From the NCBI RefSeq assembly GCF_014648415.1, contig NZ_BMRB01000002.1:62001-126000 (forward strand): a stretch of DNA of 64,000 nt, in the 5' to 3' direction. The stretch comes from Actinokineospora fastidiosa. Its GTDB lineage: Bacteria; Actinomycetota; Actinomycetes; Mycobacteriales; Pseudonocardiaceae. Under the pieces are notes generated by a model. It did not search any database. It was given only the letters and a program-made list of their open reading frames with translations, and was not told where the DNA came from. The position numbers were made by a program, and so were the translations under genes. The number at the start of each line of letters is the position of its first letter. The first letter of the stretch is position 1. This document shows, piece by piece, positions 8,449-15,859 of this stretch.

Positions 8449-9864
8449 TCACAGCCTGTTCGGCACGGGGTTGCCCACGGCCTCGATGGCCCGGCGCACC
8501 GGCACGAAGTACAGCAGGACGAACCCGATGGCGAAGAACGCGATCAGCGACAGGATCGCGTAGCGGTAGGAGCCGGTGGCCCCGGCGGTCACGGCGAACA
8601 CCAGCGGGCCCAGCCACGACGTGGCGCGCTCGCCGACCTCGTAGATGGAGAAGTACTGGGCCTGCTTGCCCGCCGGGATCATCTGGCTGAACAGCGACCG
8701 CGACAGCGCGTTGGTGCCGCCCAGCACCAGCCCGATGCCCCCGGCCAGCGCGTAGAACTGCAGCTGCTCCCCGGCCTGGACGAAGTAGGCCAGGCACAGC
8801 ACCACGACCCACACCGAGAGGCTGCCCATGATGGTCCGCTTGGTGCCGAACACCCGCGCCAGGCGCCCGTGCAGCACGCCGCCGAGGAACGCCACGAACT
8901 GCACGATGAGGATCGTGGTGATCAGCACCTGGTCGTCGAAGCGCAGCTCCTCGCTGCCGTACTGGGCCGAGAGGTTGGCCACCGAGGCGATGCCGTCGGT
9001 GTAGATCAGGTAGGTGCCCAGGAACGCCAGGGTCAGCGGGAAGCGCCGCGCGTCGCGCAGGGTCGCCCCCAGCTCCTTGAACCCGGCGGTGAGCACCGAC
9101 CCGGCGCGCGGCTCGGCGATCGGCCGGTGGTCGCGCAGGGTGCGCAGCGGGATGAGGGTGAACAGCGCCCACCAGATGCCGGAGGTGAGGAACGCCAGCC
9201 GGGCCGCGGCGCCCTCGTCGACGCCGATGCTCTCGCCGAAGAGGACCAGCACCAGCTGCAGTCCCAGCGCGAGGCCGCCGCCGAGGTAGCCGAAGGCCCA
9301 CCCGCGCGTGGACAGCGCGTCGCGCTCGTCGGCGGTGGCGATCTCGGGGATGAACGAGTAGTAGATCGCGATCGAGGTGCCGTAGCCGATGTTGCCCAGC
9401 ACGAACAGGACCACGCCGAGTTCCCAGTTGGTGCCCGCCACCAGCGCGATCGCCATGGTGACCGCGGCGCCGCCGAAGGCGAACCCGGCGAGCATGGCCT
9501 TCTTGCGCGCCGAGCGGTCGGCGATCGCGCCGATCAGCGGCACCACCAGCACCTGGATGACGGTGGCGAAGGACAGCAGGTAGCCCCACAGGGACCCGGC
9601 GGCGAACTCCAGCCCGAACAGGCCGATGTCGCAGTTGACGAGCTTGTTGGCCGCCCCGTCGGGGCCGACGCACGGGGTGGGGCCGTTGCGGGCGGTGTCG
9701 GCCAGGGCGGCGTCCCCGGCGACGGCGGTGAGGTAGAGCGAGCCGAACACCGTGATCACCGAGGTGGGGAAGACGGAGTTGGCGAAGTCGTACCAGACCC
9801 AGCCGCGTTGCTCGCGGCGGCGCGTGGCCGGGTCGGCTGTCGGGCTGTCGTCCACCATGCTCAC
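8449..9864 (-). CDS. MFS transporter of the UMF1/Atg22-like family
   Basis: A 471-residue protein with about 12 transmembrane helices. The opening RGWVWYDFANSVFPTSVITV is typical of UMF1 permeases. The first cytoplasmic loop has LIGAIADRSARKKAMLAGF, the MFS motif A variant. A Cys-containing extracellular loop lies near residues 55-80 (GPTPCVGPDGAANKLVNCD). Substrate is unknown; the fungal relative Atg22 exports amino acids from vacuoles, which is a family hint only. The GTG start follows GGAGGCGGCA; an ATG two codons on is an equal choice. Gene order suggests co-transcription with tdk. Confidence 0.88.
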   Translation of the reverse strand: MSMVDDSPTADPATRRREQRGWVWYDFANSVFPTSVITVFGSLYLTAVAGDAALADTARNGPTPCVGPDGAANKLVNCDIGLFGLEFAAGSLWGYLLSFATVIQVLVVPLIGAIADRSARKKAMLAGFAFGGAAVTMAIALVAGTNWELGVVLFVLGNIGYGTSIAIYYSFIPEIATADERDALSTRGWAFGYLGGGLALGLQLVLVLFGESIGVDEGAAARLAFLTSGIWWALFTLIPLRTLRDHRPIAEPRAGSVLTAGFKELGATLRDARRFPLTLAFLGTYLIYTDGIASVANLSAQYGSEELRFDDQVLITTILIVQFVAFLGGVLHGRLARVFGTKRTIMGSLSVWVVVLCLAYFVQAGEQLQFYALAGGIGLVLGGTNALSRSLFSQMIPAGKQAQYFSIYEVGERATSWLGPLVFAVTAGATGSYRYAILSLIAFFAIGFVLLYFVPVRRAIEAVGNPVPNRL

Positions 9865-9964
9865 TGCCGCCTCCGCGCGGTCCCGCCTGCGCCGGAGATC
9901 ACAACCGGCACGCCGGAGACTAGCGGCCGGGTTCGGCGGCCACGCCCGCCGAGTCCCAACCGTT

Positions 9965-9998
9965 GCGTCCCGGCCGCCCCCCAGTGCGGCCGGGACGC
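9965..9998 (-). terminator. Hairpin terminator after arylamine N-acetyltransferase gene
   Basis: GCGTCCCGGCCG pairs perfectly with CGGCCGGGACGC across a 10-base loop, immediately after the stop of the minus-strand gene to its right. Confidence 0.8.
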
Positions 9999-10002
9999 GG
10001 CC

Positions 10003-10830
10003 TCAGCGCACGGCGGCCAGCTCGGCCTCGTCCAGCTCCAGGCCCAGCTGCGCCAGCAGCGCGCCCATCTCCTCCGGGGCCACCGTGCGGGTCTCCACGC
10101 CGCCGTCAGCGTGCCGCACGGTCAGCTCGCGGCCGTGCAGCGTGGTCGCCATGCCCGGCTCCAGCCGCTTGACCAGCAGCTTCCTGACGAACGGCGAGTC
10201 GGGGTGGGTGGCGGTGTAGTGGTGGGCGACGTCGAGGTCGACCTGGCGCAGCGGCGGCCCCTCGGCGAACTCGTGCTCGGCGGTCCAGCCGTCGTCGCCG
10301 CGGCGGGTCAGCACCCAGCGCCCGTCGGGCAGCGCCACCAGCCGGGTGGGCCACCCGGCCTGGTCGACCTCGGCGCCGTCGATGAGCGGCACCGGCGCCC
10401 ACATGCTCGCGCCGAACCCGACGTCGGCCAGCATCGTGCCCTCGTCGGTGTCGACCAGCAGCATCATGTGGGTGCTGGCGCCGGAGCCCTGCGGGTGCAC
10501 CCGCGCCAGCCTGCGCCGGACGGGGTAGCCCAGGCGCTCCAGGACGGCGGCGAAGAGGGTGGCGTGCTCGAAGCAGTAGCCGCCGCGGCGGCGGGTGACG
10601 AGCTTGTCGGCCACCGCGGGCAGCCGCACGCCCGGATGCCGCCCGGTGATCACGTCGACGGTCTCGAACGGGATCGCGGCCACGTGCGCGGCGTGCAGCC
10701 CGCGCAGCGCCTCGGCGGTGGGGGCGGTGACGGCCGGGTGGTCGATCCGCGCCAGGTAGGCGGTCAGGTCCAGCTCCTCGACGCCCCAGTCGGTGGCGGC
10801 GTCGGGGTTGTAGTCCAATGCGATGCTCAC
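10003..10830 (-). CDS. nat: Arylamine N-acetyltransferase
   Basis: A 275-residue cysteine acetyltransferase. The catalytic triad can be read: Cys86 in RRGGYCFEH, His121 in GASTHMML, Asp136 in MLADVGFG. It moves an acetyl or propionyl group from CoA to arylamines and hydrazines; in mycobacteria the enzyme affects isoniazid acetylation and cell-wall lipids. The GTG start has GGAGGTGAT 16 bases upstream, a little far; in-frame sequence upstream offers no better start. The preceding gene, a glycerophosphodiesterase, ends 34 bases upstream on the same strand, so the two probably form an operon closed by a hairpin. Confidence 0.94.
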   Translation of the reverse strand: MSIALDYNPDAATDWGVEELDLTAYLARIDHPAVTAPTAEALRGLHAAHVAAIPFETVDVITGRHPGVRLPAVADKLVTRRRGGYCFEHATLFAAVLERLGYPVRRRLARVHPQGSGASTHMMLLVDTDEGTMLADVGFGASMWAPVPLIDGAEVDQAGWPTRLVALPDGRWVLTRRGDDGWTAEHEFAEGPPLRQVDLDVAHHYTATHPDSPFVRKLLVKRLEPGMATTLHGRELTVRHADGGVETRTVAPEEMGALLAQLGLELDEAELAAVR

Positions 10831-10845
10831 GGCGGCAAGCCCATC

Positions 10846-10865
10846 ACCTCCAGCGCGCTGGAGGT
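10846..10865. promoter_or_regulatory. Perfect 20-base palindrome between GDPD and nat genes
   Basis: ACCTCCAGCGCGCTGGAGGT is fully self-complementary. It overlaps the stop of the glycerophosphodiesterase gene and contains the Shine-Dalgarno GGAGGT of nat. Folding in RNA would hide that site, so it could attenuate nat translation; it may also be fortuitous. Confidence 0.4.
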
Positions 10866-11659
10866 CAAGCCCGAGCCCACGCCCCGCGTTCGATGAGCAC
10901 GTCCTTGAGCACCCGTGGCCGGTCGGTCATGAGCCCGTCGACGCCGAGGTCGAGCAGCCGGTGCATCTCCTCGGGCTCGTCGATGGTCCACACGTGCACC
11001 TCGCCGCCGCGGCGGCGGGCGGCGGCCACGAGGCGCCGGTCGACGACGGTGAGCGCGCCGTGGCGCACCGGCACCTGGGCCAGCGGCGGGCGGCCGGGGG
11101 AGCGGCCCAGCGGCAGCGCGGGCAGCCGCCCGGAGGCCCAGAACAGCGCCATCGCCCGCATGCCCATCGAGGTCAGCACCGACGGCCCGGCCAGCCTGCG
11201 CACCCGGGCCAGCCGCGCCTCGGAGAAGGAGGCCACGCACACCCGGTCGGCGGCGTTCGTGCGGCGCAGCACGTCCAGCAGCGGCTCGACGGCGGCGTCG
11301 GCCTTGACGTCGATGTTGAACAGCGCCTCGGGCAGCTCCTCCAGCACGTCCTCGAGCCGGGCGACGGGCTCGCGGCCGCCGATGCGCGCCTGTCTGACCG
11401 TCGACCAGGGCAGGGCGCCGACCTCGCCGGTGGCGTCGGTGGTGCGGTCCAGGCGCGGGTCGTGCTGCACGACGACGACGCCGTCGCTGGTGGCGTGCAC
11501 GTCGGTCTCGATGTAGCGGTAGCCCTCGGCGACGGCGCGGCGGAAGGCCGCCAGGGAGTTCTCCATGCCGTGCATGTCGTCGCCGGGCACCGTGGAGTGC
11601 CAGCCGCGGTGGACGAAGGCCCTGGGGTGGGGGCCGGTGAGGAAGCCGTGTGTGGGCAC
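10865..11659 (-). CDS. Glycerophosphodiester phosphodiesterase family protein
   Basis: A 264-residue TIM-barrel enzyme of the GDPD family. The markers are HRGWH and the following GMENSLAAF (catalytic histidine and metal glutamate), IETDVHATSDG, and HDPRLDRTT (second catalytic histidine). It hydrolyses glycerophosphodiesters such as glycerophosphocholine to glycerol-3-phosphate. There is no signal peptide, so it is probably cytosolic. The start is a GTG (MPTHGFL). It is transcribed away from the small zinc-ribbon gene, with 67 bases between them, and nat follows it. Confidence 0.92.
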   Translation of the reverse strand: MPTHGFLTGPHPRAFVHRGWHSTVPGDDMHGMENSLAAFRRAVAEGYRYIETDVHATSDGVVVVQHDPRLDRTTDATGEVGALPWSTVRQARIGGREPVARLEDVLEELPEALFNIDVKADAAVEPLLDVLRRTNAADRVCVASFSEARLARVRRLAGPSVLTSMGMRAMALFWASGRLPALPLGRSPGRPPLAQVPVRHGALTVVDRRLVAAARRRGGEVHVWTIDEPEEMHRLLDLGVDGLMTDRPRVLKDVLIERGAWARA

Positions 11660-11726
11660 GGTCCTGAGTCTGCCTCAGCGGCGTGGCGTTGTGGTGCACG
11701 ACGGGTGTCGGGCTAGCGTCGCGGCC

Positions 11727-12065
11727 ATGGTGAAGCTCTCCACCCGGCAGGCGCGGCACTGCGGCTGGTGCGGCGCGGGCCTGCCGGACGCGGCGGCGTC
11801 GGGCAGGCCGCGCCGCTATTGCGGGCAGGCGTGCAGGCAGCGGGCGTATGAGCGGCGCGGCGTGGTGCAGCGCGGCGGGCTGCCCGAGGACGCGGTGGTG
11901 CTGTCGGCCGCGGAGCTGGCCGACCTGCAGGATCGGCTGTTCGCGCTGCGCTGCGCCGCCGAGGACGTGGTGACCGCGGTCCAGGACGGGGCCAGCCCCG
12001 CGGAGCTGGCGGCGTTGGCCGCCGAGATCGGTTTCGCGGCGAAAGCGGCCGAGCGTCTACGCTGA
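11727..12065 (+). CDS. Small zinc-ribbon-like protein of unknown function
   Basis: A 112-residue protein. The N-terminus carries CGWCGAGLP, then GRPRRYCGQACRQRAYERR, a four-cysteine pattern C-x2-C ... C-x3-C expected to bind zinc. The rest is an Ala/Leu-rich helical region suited to a coiled coil. The same Cys pattern with GRP and CRQ occurs at the start of the coiled-coil protein at 21.2 kb, so the two may share a small DNA- or RNA-binding module. A TAGCGT box ends 7 bases before the ATG and no ribosome-binding site is visible, so the mRNA is probably leaderless. Confidence 0.75.
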   Translation: MVKLSTRQARHCGWCGAGLPDAAASGRPRRYCGQACRQRAYERRGVVQRGGLPEDAVVLSAAELADLQDRLFALRCAAEDVVTAVQDGASPAELAALAAEIGFAAKAAERLR

Positions 12066-12094
12066 CGATCACCCGTCCACTACGCTACGTGCCC

Positions 12095-12130
12095 ATGTCC
12101 CCACGGAAACGGGTGAGGGTGACCGGGTGA
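12095..12130 (+). CDS. Possible 11-residue leader peptide coupled to the GGDEF-EAL gene
   Basis: ATG opens a frame encoding MSPRKRVRVTG that ends in TGA overlapping the GTG of the next gene. A TACGCT box ends 8 bases before the ATG, so the message would be leaderless and the peptide translated first. The GGDEF-EAL gene would then be reached by coupling. Four of the eleven residues are Arg or Lys. Supported only by geometry. Confidence 0.35.
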   Translation: MSPRKRVRVTG

Positions 12131-13809
12131 CGGACGACTGGGCCGCCGCGGCGGCGATACTCACGGCCACCGACACCGCCTACGCGCTCACCGACCAGCA
12201 GGGCCGGGTGCTGTGGGTGAACCCGGCCATGGCCGGGCTGCTCGGGCTCGGCGTCGAGCGCTGCGCGGGCCGGTCGCTGACGGCGCTGCTGGCGGGCGCG
12301 CCCGACGAGCCGCACCCGGCGGGCGTCGAGGAGGGCACGGTCGTGCCGCTGCCGGGCCCGCACGGCTACCGGTGGCTGGAGATCCGCTGCACGGCGGTGG
12401 ACGAGGACCGCCTGCTCTACCGGGCGGTGGACGTGACGCACTGGCGGGCCCGCGAGCTGGAGGCGGGCGGGCTGTCCAAGCGGCAGGACGAGCTGCTGCG
12501 GCTGGTGGACGAGGACCCGCTGACCGGGCTGCCCAACCGGCGGGCGCTGACCCGCGAGCTGGAGCGGCAGCTGTCGATGGGCGCGCGCGGGGCGTTCCTG
12601 CTGCTGGACCTCGACCACTTCAAGGACGTCAACGACCTGCACGGCCACCCGACCGGCGACAAGGTGATGTGCACGCTGGCCTCGCTGCTGCGCGACCGCA
12701 TCGGCAGCCGCCAGGTGCTGGGCAGGCTCTCCGGCGACGAGTTCGCCGCGGTGCTGCCCGGCATCGACGAGCGCGCCGCGGTGGCCGTGGCCGACCGGCT
12801 GCGCAACGCCATCGCCGCGGTGCCGCTGACCGGGGTGGCCGGGACGGGCCGCATCACCGTCAGCATCGGCATCGCCCCGTTCGACTCGGGCGTGTCCTGG
12901 CAGGAGGTGCTGGCCAACGCCGACATGGCGCTGTACGCGTCCAAGGCGGCCGGGCGCAACCGGGCCACCGTCTACGAGCAGGGCCACTACAAGGACACCG
13001 CGCTGCGGGTGACGGTGATCGAGCGGGTGCGCGCGGCGCTGCGCGACGGCGGGTTCGTGCTGCACGCGATGCCGATGGTGAAGCTGGCCAGCGGCCGGGT
13101 GATCGGCCACGAGCTGCTGCTGCGGCTGGAGGACGGGCGGGAACCGGCGCTGGGGCCGGGGGAGTTCCTGCTGGCCGCCGAGCGCAGCGACCTGGTGTGC
13201 GAGATCGACCGGTGGGTCGCGGGCAAGGCCATCGAGACGCTGGTCGAGCACCCGTACCCGGGGCTGCGGTTCAACGTCAACGTCTCCGGCCGCACCCTGG
13301 AGGACGAGGACTTCGGCGACTTCGTGCTCGACCGGCTCACCGCGGCCGGGGTGGCGCCGGGCCGGTTGGGCTTCGAGATCACCGAGACCGCTGCGGTGAC
13401 CAACCTCGACGCCGCCCGCAGCCTGGCCCAGCAGCTGCGCGCCTCGGGCTGCCGGATCACCCTGGACGACTTCGGCTCCGGGTTCGGCTCGTTCGTGCAC
13501 CTCAAGGAGCTGCCGATCACCGGGCTGAAGATCGACGGGGAGTTCGTGCACGGCATCGACTACGGCAGCCGCGACACGGTGCTGGTGCAGGGGCTGGTGG
13601 AGATCGCCCGCGGCCTGGGCCTGTCGGTGGTGGCCGAGTGGGTGGAGCGGGCCAGCCAGGTCGAGGCGCTGTCCCGGCTGGGCGTGCGCGTCGCGCAGGG
13701 CTTCCACCTGGGCAAGCCGGAGCCGCTGGCGGCGCTGCTGGCCCGCCCGCACGGCACCTGGATGCGCCGCCCCACCCTGATGCAGGACCTGCAGACCCTG
13801 GAGTCCTGA
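12127..13809 (+). CDS. PAS-GGDEF-EAL protein (cyclic-di-GMP turnover)
   Basis: A 560-residue cytosolic protein. An N-terminal PAS-like domain (about 10-110, with VLWVNPAMAGLLGL) is followed by GGDEF (about 130-285) and EAL (about 300-550). The GGDEF active site reads SGDEF (Ser202-Phe206), and no RxxD inhibitory site precedes it. The EAL signature is ELL (Glu329) in GHELLLRLE. Other phosphodiesterase motifs are present: NVNVSGRTL, EITET, LDDFGSGF, LKIDGEFV, AEWVE. The EAL half therefore looks active; the GGDEF half may be active or a GTP sensor. No transmembrane segment. It is followed by a strong terminator. Confidence 0.93.
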   Translation: MTDDWAAAAAILTATDTAYALTDQQGRVLWVNPAMAGLLGLGVERCAGRSLTALLAGAPDEPHPAGVEEGTVVPLPGPHGYRWLEIRCTAVDEDRLLYRAVDVTHWRARELEAGGLSKRQDELLRLVDEDPLTGLPNRRALTRELERQLSMGARGAFLLLDLDHFKDVNDLHGHPTGDKVMCTLASLLRDRIGSRQVLGRLSGDEFAAVLPGIDERAAVAVADRLRNAIAAVPLTGVAGTGRITVSIGIAPFDSGVSWQEVLANADMALYASKAAGRNRATVYEQGHYKDTALRVTVIERVRAALRDGGFVLHAMPMVKLASGRVIGHELLLRLEDGREPALGPGEFLLAAERSDLVCEIDRWVAGKAIETLVEHPYPGLRFNVNVSGRTLEDEDFGDFVLDRLTAAGVAPGRLGFEITETAAVTNLDAARSLAQQLRASGCRITLDDFGSGFGSFVHLKELPITGLKIDGEFVHGIDYGSRDTVLVQGLVEIARGLGLSVVAEWVERASQVEALSRLGVRVAQGFHLGKPEPLAALLARPHGTWMRRPTLMQDLQTLES

Positions 13810-13823
13810 CCCCGGACACACGG

Positions 13824-13851
13824 CGGCCCCCGCCCGGGCGGGCGGGGGCCG
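13824..13851 (+). terminator. Hairpin terminator after GGDEF-EAL gene
   Basis: CGGCCCCCGCCCG pairs with CGGGCGGGGGCCG around a two-base centre, 14 bases after the stop. Confidence 0.85.
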
Positions 13852-13866
13852 ATTGCGCGTTGCGGA

Positions 13867-13917
13867 TCAGAGCGCGTTGCGCGCGCTCTCCCACTCGCGG
13901 TCGGTACGGACAGCCAT
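13867..13917 (-). CDS. Possible 16-residue peptide
   Basis: An ATG frame encoding MAVRTDREWESARNAL, ending just before the terminator of the convergent gene. A purine-rich GGGGGATGG precedes it. The composition is charged and not low-complexity, unlike random high-GC frames. No match is recognised. It could be a leader peptide, a small protein or chance. Confidence 0.3.
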   Translation of the reverse strand: MAVRTDREWESARNAL

Positions 13918-14037
13918 GACACCATCCCCCATTCGTGTCTGCGCCGCGACACCCCCCTGGCATCCGGACCCGGCCGAGTGGCCTTTCCGGTGCGGCGCGT
14001 GACAATTCTACCGCGAAACGACCATGCGATGCCGCAA

Positions 14038-15843
14038 TTAGAGTGAACCGCTGCGGCTGTTCGGGGGTCCGAGCACCTCGCCCACCAGATCCACCGCGCT
14101 GCGCTGCGGATCCCGCGCCGCGCTGTTGTAGACCTGCTCGGTGGTGTCGACGCTGCTGTGCCCCACATCCGCCTGCACGTGCACCAACTGCGCCCCCGCC
14201 TCCACCGCCGTGGTGACGTAGAAGTGCCGCAGCGCGTGCGGGTGCATCGCCGAGGCCACGTCCCGCAACACCGGCCCGCCCGCCTCCGCCAGTCGCCGCA
14301 GCAACTGCCACACCGCCTGCCGCTGGTACCGCGCCCCCGTGCGCGTGCGCAGCAGCGGACTGTCCACCAACGCCCGATCCCGCCGCGCGGGCAACGACCC
14401 CTCCGCGGCGTCCCGCGCGCGCAGGTAGTCGCTGATCGCCGACTCGGCCAGCGCGTGCAGGTACACCACCCGCGTCTTGCCGCCCTTGCCCCGCACCCGC
14501 AGCGCCCGCCGCCCCCGCGTGACGTGCAGGTCACCGCGGTCCAACCCGCAGATCTCCCCGACCCGCAGCCCCAGGGTGAACAACGCGACCACCGCCGCGG
14601 CCCGCGCGCTGTCCACCGGCCCGGCCCCCCGCCGGGGCGCGGCCGCGGTGTCGTAGAGCGCCCGCACCTGCGCCGTGGTCAACGTGACGGTGCCCGAGGC
14701 GGAGTCGGCGGGCACCGCCAACCCCAGCCGCCGCCGATCCAGCGCGGCCGGGTTGCCCGCGGCCAACCCCGTGTCGGCCAGGTGCGTGTAGAGCGCCTTC
14801 ACGGTGGCCAACATCCGATCCCGCGTGGCCACCGCGGCCCGAGCCTGCTGCAGGTCCGCCAACCACACCTTGACCTCGGAGGACCGCGCCGCACAGGGGT
14901 CGATGCCGCGCGCGGCGCACCACCGAAACCAATGCAGCGCCCGCAACCTCCCCCGAGCAGCAGGCGGCGGCCCACCCCGCCCCGCTCCAGCCCCACGGCC
15001 ATTCGCCCGGGAGGCCGAGGCGGCAGCGGACACACCGCCACCCGCCGAACCATCATCGCCCAACACACCGCCGCTCCCCAGCGAAAGACCGCCGCCCGAC
15101 ACACCGCCTCCGGCCGACCAATGTCCGCCACTCACCGCGCCGCCCCCGATCGCACCGCCGCGACCCGGGGAACCATCGCCGCCAAGTGCACCGACACCGA
15201 GCGAGCTGCCGCCGCCATCCAGCGAACCGCTGTCACCCGCCCAGCCGCCGCCGCCATCCAGCGAACCGCTGTCACCCGCCCAGCCGCCGCTGCCTTCCAG
15301 CGCACCGCTGCTGCCCGGCGAGGAATTGCCGCCCGCCCAGCCGCCGCTAGCGGGCGCACCACTGCCACCAGGTGCACCGCTGCCCGAACCATCAGCGGAG
15401 GCCGTTCCGTCGCAGGCATCCGCAGCGAACAGTTCCTCTGCGTGGCCTCCGGCTGCCCGCACGCGTGCCCCGGCCCCGGGCGCCTGAACCCTGTCCTGGT
15501 CCGGGCGGCCGGGCGCAGCGCCGCTGCCCGTCCCGCCACCCGCCGCGCCGTTGCTGCCTGTCGGGCCGCCGGTGTTCACCGCTGTGTGGTCGGCGGGTGG
15601 GGTGAGGCCGAGGGCTCGGGCGTAGCGGGCGAGGGCGGCGGTCCAGCCGGGTGGGTGGTCGGTGTGCCAGTCGCGCAGGTCGGCGACGGTGACCGGGAGG
15701 CCGAGGCCCTCGGCGTAGGTGCGGCGGGTGCCCGCGTTGCCGTACCCGGCCAGCCACTCGGCGATCTCGCCCAGCAGCCGCACCGGGTCGGCCACGCCGG
15801 GCCAGGGGCCGGGGGCGGGTCGCGGCGCTAGATCATCAGGCAC
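14038..15843 (-). CDS. Tyrosine recombinase with a ~200-residue Gly/Ser-rich insert
   Basis: A 601-residue protein. Residues 1-90 and about 300-390 look like the two parts of an N-terminal core-binding region. The C-terminal catalytic domain has Arg427 (LGLRVGE), His536 and Arg539 (HALRHFY), His562 (GHSS) and nucleophile Tyr572 (EQVYN), so it should be active. Between residues about 92 and 299 runs a Gly/Ser/Ala-rich, almost certainly disordered segment with a tandem 13-residue repeat (GGWAGDSGSLDGG). Usual relatives are about 300-400 residues. The GTG start lies 16 bases after the peroxidase gene on the same strand. No phage genes adjoin. Possible roles are Xer-like resolution or integration of a lost element. 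Confidence 0.85.
   Translation of the reverse strand: MPDDLAPRPAPGPWPGVADPVRLLGEIAEWLAGYGNAGTRRTYAEGLGLPVTVADLRDWHTDHPPGWTAALARYARALGLTPPADHTAVNTGGPTGSNGAAGGGTGSGAAPGRPDQDRVQAPGAGARVRAAGGHAEELFAADACDGTASADGSGSGAPGGSGAPASGGWAGGNSSPGSSGALEGSGGWAGDSGSLDGGGGWAGDSGSLDGGGSSLGVGALGGDGSPGRGGAIGGGAVSGGHWSAGGGVSGGGLSLGSGGVLGDDGSAGGGVSAAASASRANGRGAGAGRGGPPPAARGRLRALHWFRWCAARGIDPCAARSSEVKVWLADLQQARAAVATRDRMLATVKALYTHLADTGLAAGNPAALDRRRLGLAVPADSASGTVTLTTAQVRALYDTAAAPRRGAGPVDSARAAAVVALFTLGLRVGEICGLDRGDLHVTRGRRALRVRGKGGKTRVVYLHALAESAISDYLRARDAAEGSLPARRDRALVDSPLLRTRTGARYQRQAVWQLLRRLAEAGGPVLRDVASAMHPHALRHFYVTTAVEAGAQLVHVQADVGHSSVDTTEQVYNSAARDPQRSAVDLVGEVLGPPNSRSGSL
15206..15330. repeat. 39-base tandem repeat inside recombinase gene
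   Basis: Two near-identical 39-base units, followed by a degenerate third, encode GGWAGDSGSLDGG repeats on the minus strand. The near identity at DNA level points to recent duplication by slippage or unequal crossing over. Confidence 0.8.
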
Positions 15844-15859
15844 GCCGCGACCCTACGGC

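Noticed and set aside
14158..15831. Long + strand frame opposite the recombinase gene
   Set aside because: It is Pro/Arg/Thr-rich without any motif, while the minus strand carries all catalytic recombinase residues.
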